Shown: positions 17,001-21,562 of the stretch, in pieces | Numbering within the stretch: position 1 is the stretch's first letter | Layout of the letters: each line of letters begins with the position of its first letter | Assembly (NCBI GenBank): GCA_000695325.1 | Contig: AVPN01000418.1 | Coordinates: forward strand, 1-22,464 | Direction: 5' to 3' | Length of the DNA: 22,464 nucleotides | Origin: Pleurobrachia bachei | Taxonomy: Eukaryota; Ctenophora; Tentaculata; Cydippida; Pleurobrachiidae | Program-made: the position numbers and the translations under genes | Notes under the pieces: generated by a model | Database searches by the model: none | Told to the model about the DNA's origin: nothing | What the model saw: only the letters and a program-made list of their open reading frames with translations

Positions 17001-19830
17001 CTCTCTGTCCCTCGCTCTATCTGTCCTTCCGCCCTTTCTCTCTCTCTGACGCACGAAACTAGAAAATACAGCCAGACCACATTCGTTTTTACCCCGCCCA
17101 CATTTATAGGCTCGTACATAATCGAGTTCATTGTGCTTTGTAAATGAAATTCAACTGCTAAAGACTATAATTGCATGTTTTTTTGCACAGGGTTCTATTG
17201 CTGCAGTTATGTAGGAAGAGTCGTGCTAGAGCTAGAGACCTTTTATCTTTCCTCAAACAGACAAAAACAAAAGAGTTTATTGTGTTTGGAGGATCTCTTG
17301 GAAAGAAAGAAAAGAAAGAGTTAAAAGATAGATGAAAGAGAGAGAGAGATAGAGAGATAGAGAGGTAGAGAGAGAAAGGAGCAAGAAGGAAAGACCAGGA
17401 GTTGGAAACAAAACATATCCAATTCTCAGAATATAATGGGATAAAATATGCGAAATGCGTTAGGTGCATGTGTGTGAGTGTTTGTGTGTAATTCACTCAC
17501 TAGAAACCCCACTGCGTTTCCTTTATAAACCTATTTAGCCTAAAAACAATGAAATCAGTCTACATAGTCTTAAATGATGTAAAGTCCAACAATATGATGT
17601 CGATTGTCGAACAATACAAGCTGTACATCTACTGTCTATGAATAGCACACTAGTTATACAAATTAACTGCATGTAGGCAGCTGTAGAGCAATCACACACG
17701 TGCTTTATCCCAGCACTGTGTGTATTATCTCATCAGGATGTACCAATTTACAGGCAGCCCTCGGCCTCTCTCCCACGGACAATGTACAATGTACGTGCAG
17801 TACTGTGTACTCAACTAGAACTATGTGGGTATGATGTTCCCTCCCTCCCTTCTCTAGTCAGACACACAATGTACAATGTATGTGTACTCGCCTTGTGCGA
17901 CCCTCTTCTCCACACCCAGTAAAGGGACAAAACAGATGTGTACTCAACTTACGAAACAACTTTTGAGTACAATTCGAACATGACACCAGTACATTTAGAA
18001 CATGACAAGAACATGACTTACCAAGATGTATGAAGGCTTTAGCGGCACTTGAACACACGTTGTAATACTGATTATAATTCCAAGACTGCCATTTCCCTCC
18101 TCTCTTTACTTTTAGGGCAGGTTGGTTACCGTGTGCTGCTAGTGTTGCCTGGAACACCTAATAGATGGGGCGGTTAGGTGCTGAGGGGGTAGAAGGGGGG
18201 GGGCATTTATGTTTTGAGACAAGGGCATAATTAGGTTTTAGACCGAAATTTAGATTAGAGCTGAACCTAAATATGTATGTAATTACTCTGGCGGCTACAC
18301 TTTTTAAAATGTTGAGAGACTTGAACTGTTGAGATGCAGTACCGCTGTCTGGCATCATGATACCTATTGAACTGATTACACCCCAAACTATTTTTATCGA
18401 CAAGTAGATCACATTCCATTGCTTGAAACCCCTCTATAATAACCCCTTCCGGTACCCCGGCCTCTCCCGGTGCCCTATGTAACATGATGCCCCACTGCAT
18501 TGTTACAGGATGATGTAACGAGAGATAGGTTTCAACCTCCCACCGTCATGCAGCACATGCCAATGAAAGATGGCGTGATTTGCCAACTATCATGGAAATT
18601 ACTACAAACACAGTGCTCACAGTAATGACTTAATATTGCAGTGACGTCATTATCTACATTCTAATTGCATGGGCATAAAACTTTCTTTCGACTTTTTTCT
18701 AGAAGGATATGTTGTGAGTATCTTTCTCTCTAGAATATGTTGTGGGTAACTTTAACTTTCTCTCTAGAAGGTAATGATATCTCTATCTATCTTCTTGGCA
18801 CGTATTAAATATACTGTTAGGTTAATACTGGCACACACTATATTCTGCTTGTTATATAGTGAGATATCTCTGCGCCAGCTCTGATAAAGTGTGTAAACGA
18901 TACCCCCTCCCTCCTATTGGAATGATGTAGAAACTAAATTATTCCAATTATATGGAGAGAGGGAAAAAGGATCGGGATCTCTCATCTCGGACCCGGGCTG
19001 GTATGTACTTCCTCTTCTAACCCTCTAAATATAGAATTGAGGAGCGATGCTGATGAGATCTTGTCATCAAACAATTACACGTAACTAATTAATGTTAATT
19101 ATTTAATTAGTTACCTCATGTATTGTTCGTGGAGAAACAGAAGAGGGTCCAGAGAGAGTTTTCTGAGGAAAGTGGGAGTTAGTTGGGAATTTGAGCTAGG
19201 ATTATATGAGAATTGAAGTGGAAACAGAGAATTCAGATAGAGAAACAGAAAACAGAGAGAGTTTTCTGGGGAAAGTGGGAGTTAGTTGGGAATATTTGGG
19301 ATAGGATTATTTGAGAATTGAGGTGGAAACAGAGAATACAGATAGACAAATGAAAGATAAACTGCAACTTGATATATGTATATCAGCCGACAGCCGTGTG
19401 GCACTCCCCCTGTGTTATACAACCCCATTACCTAACACAGACAAACCAAATCAGAAAAACTGACAGACTTTGATATACCGAGGAAGTACTGACTAGGACT
19501 GCAGAGCACAGTTCTCATGCAACATACTTATTAATTAAGAAACATAGCAACATGAGAATTATCAACATTAGCTACTAACATAGCAACTATAATATTCTCA
19601 TCCTGCCTAATCTGCACCCCTAATATACAACACAAAGCAACATTGTTGTTGATGTATCTAGTTTCAATGTTCGGATGGGGGGGGGGCATCCGAAGTCCGG
19701 AGTTCAGTTTGACCCCTCTGGATCAACGCATCAGAAAGACATACAAACAGTACAATGATTTTCGATTGGGATTCCTTACCTTGATCTGTACCTCTCCGTC
19801 AGGATCAGTTGTCCAATGTTTAGAAGACAT
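4397..19830 (-). CDS. Bubblegum-type long-chain acyl-CoA synthetase gene (ACSBG family), 5' and core exons
   Basis: Activates long or very-long-chain fatty acids to acyl-AMP and then acyl-CoA. Exons were assembled by reading minus-strand GT-AG junctions with matching phases: 1, 2, 3, A, B, C, D, E, F, G, H, H2, I, J, K, L (listed separately). With one A-B-C set the coding total is 1575 nt (525 residues), or 510 without cassette exon H2. Motifs in order: [10 protein letters not shown] (AMP-binding loop, exon D), [10 protein letters not shown] (E), [11 protein letters not shown] (G), YGMSECSGP (J), [14 protein letters not shown] (K), GWLHSGDIG and [14 protein letters not shown] (L). ACSBG proteins are about 650-720 residues, so roughly 150-170 C-terminal residues, including the catalytic Lys of the last motif, are missing here. 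Exons A-B-C are present three times, the middle set damaged. The gene starts 255 bp after the TACO1 stop on the same strand. Confidence 0.9.
4776..4816 (-). pseudogene. Partial duplicate of exon K 3' end (K')
   Basis: The minus strand reads [14 protein letters not shown] followed by a potential donor GTTAGA, nearly the same as the end of exon K ([20 protein letters not shown]). Similarity continues about 25 nt into the intron (ACTATCATATTCAT). No acceptor or upstream part of exon K is present, so it is an exon-edge duplication about 94 nt downstream of the real exon. Confidence 0.75.
4870..5031 (-). CDS. ACSBG exon K
   Basis: 162 nt, acceptor ctctaccatcag, donor GTGAGA, phase 1 in and 1 out. 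Encodes [40 protein letters not shown] and TSTTIDK, matching the part of the core between the YGMSE and LHSGD motifs. Confidence 0.92.
5218..5338 (-). CDS. ACSBG exon J: YGMSE motif
   Basis: 121 nt, acceptor tctatcttcag, donor GTAATT, phase 0 in and 1 out. Encodes [20 protein letters not shown], then [27 protein letters not shown] is the adenine/substrate-binding motif of the family. Confidence 0.92.
5546..5600 (-). CDS. ACSBG exon I
   Basis: 55 nt, acceptor ctctttccacacag, donor GTAAAT, phase 2 in and 0 out. Encodes [18 protein letters not shown], the conserved LVF.KV...LGL.RC helix of ACSBG enzymes. Confidence 0.9.
5601..6465 (-). other. Intron between H2 and I; no recognisable gene
   Basis: 865 nt. 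It holds an 85-codon minus-strand open frame (5711-5968) without family resemblance, and a G-rich, transposon-like patch around 6003-6080. Nothing else was supported. Confidence 0.5.
6466..6510 (-). CDS. ACSBG candidate cassette microexon H2
   Basis: 45 nt preceded by a long pyrimidine tract and acceptor ctctcggtag, and followed by donor GTAAGC. It enters and leaves in phase 2, so it can be inserted after exon H or skipped without changing frame. It encodes [14 protein letters not shown] plus split Arg codons, echoing the end of exon H (RGYWMADR). It is likely a partial duplicate of exon H that became a potential cassette. Inclusion would lengthen the loop by 15 residues. Confidence 0.6.
6511..6959 (-). 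other. Intron between H and H2
   Basis: 449 nt with a short GATA repeat (about 6570-6600). No gene recognised. Long open frames here are low-complexity. Confidence 0.55.
6960..7033 (-). CDS. ACSBG exon H
   Basis: 74 nt, acceptor ccctctcag, donor GTGAGT, phase 0 in and 2 out. Encodes [20 protein letters not shown] then WMADR. The position corresponds to the variable segment before the LVF.KV helix. Confidence 0.88.
7171..7313 (-). CDS. ACSBG exon G
   Basis: 143 nt, acceptor ctatattcag, donor GTATAT, phase 1 in and 0 out. Encodes [20 protein letters not shown] then [20 protein letters not shown], ending in ALTKWAQ. The [13 protein letters not shown] segment is strongly conserved in ACSBG and related synthetases. 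Confidence 0.93.
7443..7506 (-). CDS. ACSBG exon F
   Basis: 64 nt, acceptor cctttcatcag, donor GTAGGC, phase 0 in and 1 out. Encodes [21 protein letters not shown], matching the D.......GA.V.FA..DALKG region. Confidence 0.9.
7698..7823 (-). CDS. ACSBG exon E
   Basis: 126 nt, acceptor ccctcgtctcag, donor GTGAGT, phase 0 in and out. Encodes [40 protein letters not shown] and II. The first codon is GCG (Ala), where most family members have the Gly of the PKG sequence that closes the AMP-binding loop. Confidence 0.92.
7866..7901. repeat. 36-nt hairpin with GGGG loop
   Basis: Arms 7866-7881 (ATCATTTGTTGAGTAA) and 7886-7901 are complementary over 16 bp with one G-T type mismatch, leaving a 4-nt loop. 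It lies in the intron upstream of exon E, about 43 nt before its acceptor on the minus strand. Confidence 0.8.
8129..8235. repeat. (GA)n and (GAA)n microsatellite
   Basis: About 70 bp of pure GA followed by AAAATTA, more GA and a GAA run. It lies in the intron between synthetase exons D and E, where it reads as a CT tract on the coding strand. Confidence 0.95.
8284..8387 (-). CDS. ACSBG exon D: AMP-binding loop
   Basis: 104 nt, acceptor ctctcttttag, donor GTAATT, phase 1 in and 0 out. Encodes [20 protein letters not shown] then [23 protein letters not shown] is the phosphate-binding signature of adenylate-forming enzymes. The intron falls directly after the Lys. Confidence 0.95.
8388..9207. 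other. Intron/inter-exon stretch, no exon confirmed
   Basis: AT-rich intronic DNA of the minus-strand gene, also upstream of the plus-strand extracellular-protein exon at 9208. It contains an (ATT)n run near 9052-9070. A first exon with signal peptide for the plus-strand gene was sought but not convincingly found. Confidence 0.45.
9208..9615 (+). CDS. Exon of an extracellular-type protein, unassigned Cys-containing domain
   Basis: 408 nt with acceptor ataattatttcag and donor GTAAAG, phase 1 in and 1 out. The 136 codons form a beta-rich sequence with [33 protein letters not shown] and [17 protein letters not shown]. The three Cys, a WTI..K start, an NGV.VL strand and a W.K.V..I.F end suggest a compact sandwich-like extracellular domain. 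I do not recognise the family with confidence. It is followed 94 nt later by a sushi exon in matching phase, which supports one secreted or surface protein. It lies opposite the synthetase intron between exons C1 and D. First and last exons are not identified. Confidence 0.7.
9710..9883 (+). CDS. Sushi/CCP domain exon, copy 1
   Basis: 174 nt, acceptor atttatatcag, donor GTAAGT, phase 1 in and 1 out. Encodes a 58-residue sushi (complement control protein) module: [16 protein letters not shown], then [28 protein letters not shown]. Four Cys and the Trp before the last Cys fit the 1-3, 2-4 disulfide pattern. Sushi modules mediate extracellular protein binding. The phase matches the exon ending at 9615. 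An identical exon lies at 14092-14265. The next downstream exon was not found. Confidence 0.82.
10053..10088. repeat. Inverted repeat (hairpin), copy in U1
   Basis: cagatcagttggta at 10053-10066 faces taccaattgatctg at 10075-10088, with one mismatch in 14 bp. The same structure is at 14435-14470 in U3. It is adjacent to the transposon-terminus-like sequence at 10102. Confidence 0.7.
10102..10158. mobile_element. Possible DNA-transposon terminus (pogo/Tigger-like), U1 copy
   Basis: CAGTTGGACCCCGATTTAAC followed by GGCACCCTCGGGAAAA has the look of pogo/Tigger terminal repeats, with a sub-terminal inverted pair GATTTAACGG (10114-10123) and CCGTTAAATC (10149-10158). No matching far end or TA duplication was seen, so it is at most a solo end. 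The same sequence occurs at 14484-14540. Confidence 0.4.
10296..10404 (-). CDS. ACSBG exon C, copy 1 (C1)
   Basis: 109 nt, acceptor ctctctcccag, donor GTGAGT, phase 0 in and 1 out. Encodes [20 protein letters not shown] then [16 protein letters not shown]. It matches the LP.LK.VV.Y region of ACSBG enzymes. It differs from C3 at four bases, all synonymous. Confidence 0.9.
10590..10708 (-). CDS. ACSBG exon B, copy 1 (B1)
   Basis: 119 nt, acceptor atctctttcag, donor GTACAA, phase 1 in and 0 out. Encodes [20 protein letters not shown] then [19 protein letters not shown]. This is the conserved GIYTT.S.E.C.Y segment. Five base differences from B2/B3: four synonymous, one Val/Ala. Confidence 0.92.
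10880..10966 (-). CDS. ACSBG exon A, copy 1 (A1)
   Basis: 87 nt, acceptor ccccaatttcag, donor GTATGT, phase 1 in and 1 out. Encodes [20 protein letters not shown] then DIGSIMAG, matching the V.I.GFN.PEWF motif. Identical to A3; A2 differs by one silent change. Confidence 0.92.
11583..11700. repeat. GA-rich microsatellite tract (U1)
   Basis: Interrupted (GA)n. The equivalent tract in U2 (13965-14045) is the place where U2 ends and U3 begins, so it probably served as the recombination site. Confidence 0.85.
12408..12520. repeat. Degenerate GGAAATTC/GGAAATAC repeats
   Basis: A core of about 10-12 bp (cTTGGAAATa, tcGGAAATtc) recurs seven or more times within about 110 bp. The same array is present in U3 at about 16758-16870. 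Confidence 0.7.
12691..12744 (-). pseudogene. ACSBG exon C, copy 2 (C2), truncated
   Basis: The acceptor and first 18 codons ([18 protein letters not shown]) are intact and identical in sequence to C3. The exon is then cut at the U1/U2 junction and runs into GAGAAAGGGCGG, reaching a stop after a few codons with no donor. This copy cannot serve as an internal exon. Confidence 0.9.
12923..13041 (-). CDS. ACSBG exon B, copy 2 (B2)
   Basis: 119 nt with intact acceptor and donor (GTAAAA), phase 1 in and 0 out, identical in sequence to B3. As C2 is broken, B2 could only be used by splicing onward to C1, which is in the correct phase. Confidence 0.85.
13231..13317 (-). CDS. ACSBG exon A, copy 2 (A2)
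   Basis: 87 nt with intact acceptor and donor, phase 1 in and 1 out. Encodes the same 28 residues as A1 and A3; one synonymous difference (ACC versus ACT, Thr). Confidence 0.85.
14092..14265 (+). CDS. Sushi/CCP domain exon, copy 2
   Basis: Identical in sequence to the exon at 9710-9883, with the same acceptor and donor and phase 1-1. In a plus-strand transcript both copies could be included in frame, giving two identical sushi modules, although they lie 4.2 kb apart. The upstream Cys-containing exon was not duplicated. Confidence 0.75.
14435..14470. repeat. Inverted repeat (hairpin), copy in U3
   Basis: Same sequence as 10053-10088. Confidence 0.7.
14484..14540. mobile_element. Possible DNA-transposon terminus, U3 copy
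   Basis: Same sequence as 10102-10158; carried along by the block duplication. Confidence 0.4.
14678..14786 (-). CDS. ACSBG exon C, copy 3 (C3)
   Basis: 109 nt, complete, with (CT)n-type acceptor and GTGAGT donor, phase 0 in and 1 out. Protein sequence identical to C1 with four synonymous differences (two Glu/Leu codons near the start, Asp and Val codons in the middle). Confidence 0.9.
14965..15083 (-). CDS. ACSBG exon B, copy 3 (B3)
   Basis: 119 nt, complete, phase 1 in and 0 out. Encodes [20 protein letters not shown] and [19 protein letters not shown], with Ala where B1 has Val. Confidence 0.92.
15255..15341 (-). CDS. ACSBG exon A, copy 3 (A3)
   Basis: 87 nt, complete, identical to A1. 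It is the first A exon met after exon 3 in transcription order, and enters in phase 1 as exon 3 requires. Confidence 0.92.
15342..18021 (-). other. Long intron between exon 3 and A3
   Basis: 2.7 kb: the tail of U3 up to 17040, then unique AT-rich DNA with GA-rich tracts (about 17335-17385) and short repeats of gtacaatgtac (17784-17890). No further exon or gene recognised. Confidence 0.6.
18022..18157 (-). CDS. ACSBG exon 3
   Basis: 136 nt, acceptor ccatctattag, donor GTAAGT, phase 0 in and 1 out. Encodes [40 protein letters not shown] and AFIHL, matching the KW...SY.QYY...R.AAKGF..LG region near the N-terminus of ACSBG. Confidence 0.92.
18158..19114 (-). other. Intron between exons 2 and 3
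   Basis: 957 nt without recognisable exon or repeat family. Confidence 0.55.
19081..19114. repeat. 12-bp perfect inverted repeat at exon 2 donor
   Basis: gtaactaattaa (19081-19092) and ttaattagttac (19103-19114) flank a 10-nt loop. On the coding (minus) strand the donor GTAACT is the first six bases of the hairpin, so the 5' splice site would be base-paired if the hairpin folds. Confidence 0.8.
19115..19162 (-). CDS. ACSBG exon 2
   Basis: 48 nt, acceptor ctttcctcag, donor GTAACT, phase 0 in and out. Encodes [16 protein letters not shown], which fits the short segment (ending P.T.H.) that precedes VF..... in ACSBG proteins. Confidence 0.8.
19151..19350. repeat. 103-bp tandem duplication over the exon 2 acceptor
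   Basis: 19151-19244 and 19254-19350 are about 88-90% alike. The second copy carries the acceptor (ccccag) and the first four codons of exon 2, but then diverges and reaches a stop, so it is a decoy acceptor upstream of the real one on the minus strand. Confidence 0.8.
19780..19830 (-). CDS. ACSBG exon 1 with probable start codon
   Basis: ATG at 19830-19828 opens [17 protein letters not shown], ending at donor GTAAGG in phase 0. WT.D.DGEV.. matches the first conserved segment of ACSBG enzymes. A possible acceptor (ccacacacag) lies just 4 nt upstream of the ATG, so a 5'-UTR intron is possible. Confidence 0.75.
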
Positions 19831-20085
19831 AACCCTGTGTGTGGATATATCAAGTTATGTATAATATGTAGAGACATAGAATGAAGGGAGCTAGAAGGGA
19901 GGGAGGCCAAGGGAGATATTACTTTGTTTGAATCGAGAAATGTAATCGGTGTGCCTAGAACTGAAGGGAGGGATAAACTAGGAAGCAAATAATGACAAAT
20001 TTAGTGAGCCATAATAAATTATACAAAACCAGGTCTACAAAACACAATGGGGTCGTGGCTTTAAATGATAAAACTCATCTTTAAC
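19831..20085. other. Short intergenic spacer between TACO1 and ACSBG
   Basis: 255 bp between the stop of one minus-strand gene and the start codon of the next. It must hold the TACO1 3' end and any synthetase promoter or 5' UTR. No canonical minus-strand AATAAA or TATA box was seen. Confidence 0.5.
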
Positions 20086-20874
20086 TCAGTTATTGTAATT
20101 TCCAGCCTGGATTTCATCTATATTTTCTGCGTTATGGAAAATCTTCTCAAAACCATCCAAGTGTTCCAATTGGCTCATGAACATTGCCACATTTTTCCAA
20201 TTTCCCTGTGGAATTTCCATCAAGTCCACAGCCTGCCACCGAGTATCTACACAAGTGACAGGTAAACCAAGAGCTTTCGCTTCTTCAAAAAAACTCTTTT
20301 CATCCTCTCGAGGGACAGTGAACACAATTGAAGACCCCTCAACAGAAAACTCTTCAGTACCACATTGGAGTGCCAGTTCCTCAATTCCGTCTTCACTGAT
20401 ACCTTCTGGTAGCTCGCAAGTTATGTCTTTGACCTCTTGGAACTGGAAACTCACATTCGCTAATTTCATGTTTTGTCTCCTGCCATATGAAATGAGATCG
20501 TTTTCTGTTTTCTTTGGTGCGCTTGAAGCAATGTTGATTAAAGCGTTAAACCCGCCTGGACCCTGAATTCCAAATTGACACTCCTTGTAATCTGAATTTT
20601 TCCAACAATTGATGGCGTCTTCAGCTTTTGATTTGGGGACTCCCTCTAAAATGGCTTGATCGTAAATCTTTTTGAGTGATGGATTTTTCGCGAGGTCAGA
20701 TTCGCTTTTAGCCTCGAGTCGCAACCTTGGCAACCATTTGTTCCAAATAATATTCCTTTTCTTCTCAAATAGTGCCTTGTCTCGAGCTACATTTTGCCAT
20801 TTGGCATGACCTGCCATGTGCCGAGATAGATCCATAAGAATGGGCTGAGATCTCGAGAATATTCTCAGCGCCAT
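20086..20874 (-). CDS. TACO1: TACO1/YebC-family mitochondrial translational activator
   Basis: Intronless, 262 residues from ATG 20874 (an in-frame GTG further upstream is not a eukaryotic start). The N-terminus MALRIFSRSQPILMDLSRH is basic and hydrophobic with no acids until Asp, fitting a mitochondrial presequence. The YebC signature MAGHAKWQNVARDKALFEKK follows, then PSLKKIYDQAILEGVPKSKA, FGIQGPGGFNALI and NVSFQFQEV in the family order. TACO1 proteins bind mitochondrial mRNA or ribosomes and support translation of cytochrome c oxidase subunit 1. The sequence is rather divergent from typical YebC/TACO1 (for example, the usual NPRLR and GYGPGG are relaxed). Its length is near the family norm (about 240-300). 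It ends 255 bp before the acyl-CoA synthetase start on the same strand. Confidence 0.9.
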   Translation of the reverse strand: MALRIFSRSQPILMDLSRHMAGHAKWQNVARDKALFEKKRNIIWNKWLPRLRLEAKSESDLAKNPSLKKIYDQAILEGVPKSKAEDAINCWKNSDYKECQFGIQGPGGFNALINIASSAPKKTENDLISYGRRQNMKLANVSFQFQEVKDITCELPEGISEDGIEELALQCGTEEFSVEGSSIVFTVPREDEKSFFEEAKALGLPVTCVDTRWQAVDLMEIPQGNWKNVAMFMSQLEHLDGFEKIFHNAENIDEIQAGNYNN

Positions 20875-21068
20875 TTCCCCGTGTCTGCAAAGTGCAAACT
20901 CGTGTCTCACTGGCTAAAAGATAATTTGCATGCAATGAGCACATACAGTACTGATATTTGGCAAATAGTATAATGAAATTAGTACGGTAACGAGTGCCAG
21001 AGAGTCAGATAGGGATTTGACAGATTTAATTTTTGCAAAAACAAAGTGACGTGTTCGGAAAACGTTAA

Positions 21069-21317
21069 AATCTGGGTGCCTTCCATTGCTAACAATTCAT
21101 CGATTTTGGCATTCGAGAAGGGTTAGGGCTGTTGTTAGGGTATGGTTAGGGTTCGGGTTTGGGGTATCGGTTAGTGCTATCGATTCTCTATCAGATGCCG
21201 TTTAGTTTACTCAAATCGGCCATGTGGTTGCGCGGCTATAGCCGTTTGAAAAAAGTCGGTCTAAGTATACTCTTTTGGTAGCGCGCACCTGTAAAGTCGC
21301 TGCAAGGCACCCAGATT
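21069..21317. mobile_element. Possible MITE with 14-bp terminal inverted repeats
   Basis: aatctgggtgcctt (21069-21082) and aaggcacccagatt (21304-21317) are perfect inverted repeats enclosing 221 bp with no coding capacity. The size fits a MITE. A target-site duplication is not clear. It could instead be structure within the LINE 5' UTR. Confidence 0.35.
21122..21151 (+). repeat. Three TTAGGG hexamers (telomere-like)
   Basis: TTAGGG occurs at 21123, 21135 and 21146, with similar G/T-rich sequence after. Too short and irregular for a true interstitial telomere array. Confidence 0.4.
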
Positions 21318-21562
21318 ATAATTGCGCCCTTTCGTGAGTGCTGACAAACGGTTTTTTTGAAAAGCGCTGCCTTATCCCATCGCGCGTATTATATTATTAT
21401 TCGGGCAAGCAGCGTTTGCCAAACGGTTTTTAGGAGTAGGGGCTAAGGCTTATGTAGGATTATGGTTTCAAACTTTTCAACACTACTTTAAACAAATTAA
21501 TTTGAGCAGGAAGATGAATCCGATGTAACAGCCCCAAAGGGCAGAAAAACGAAACGTTGATA

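Larger units (their letters stand above)
14046..17040. repeat. Tandem block U3 (full copy, mosaic)
   Basis: About 3.0 kb. 14046-14732 is identical to U1 as far as I can read; 14733 to about 15080 matches U2 (same GA run, same TTTGCGCGGGGAAGCAGGG stretch absent from U1); about 15090 to 15535 matches U1 again. Around 15838-15970 it has its own variants (for example GTTACGCAGGGGTATG) and a shorter GA tract. It ends at gccctttctc and continues into unique sequence (tctctctgacgcacg). Confidence 0.9.
20875..21562. other. Intergenic region between divergent TACO1 and LINE ORF1
   Basis: No gene seen. It contains an inverted repeat pair and three TTAGGG hexamers (separate entries), plus a 12-bp palindrome cggctatagccg (21233-21244). 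It probably includes the TACO1 promoter on the left and the LINE 5' UTR on the right. Confidence 0.5.

Noticed and set aside
9664-17040. CRISPR-like or satellite array
   Set aside because: The repeats are kilobase blocks with exons, not short spaced repeats; eukaryotic context.
17158-17496. 112-codon minus-strand frame
   Set aside because: Ser/Leu-rich product of a GA/CT tract, no homology seen.
18158-18500. Two overlapping minus-strand frames near exon 3
   Set aside because: No similarity to ACSBG and wrong phase for joining exons 2 and 3, which already join cleanly.
20177-20566. 129-codon plus-strand frame
   Set aside because: Antisense shadow of the TACO1-like gene.
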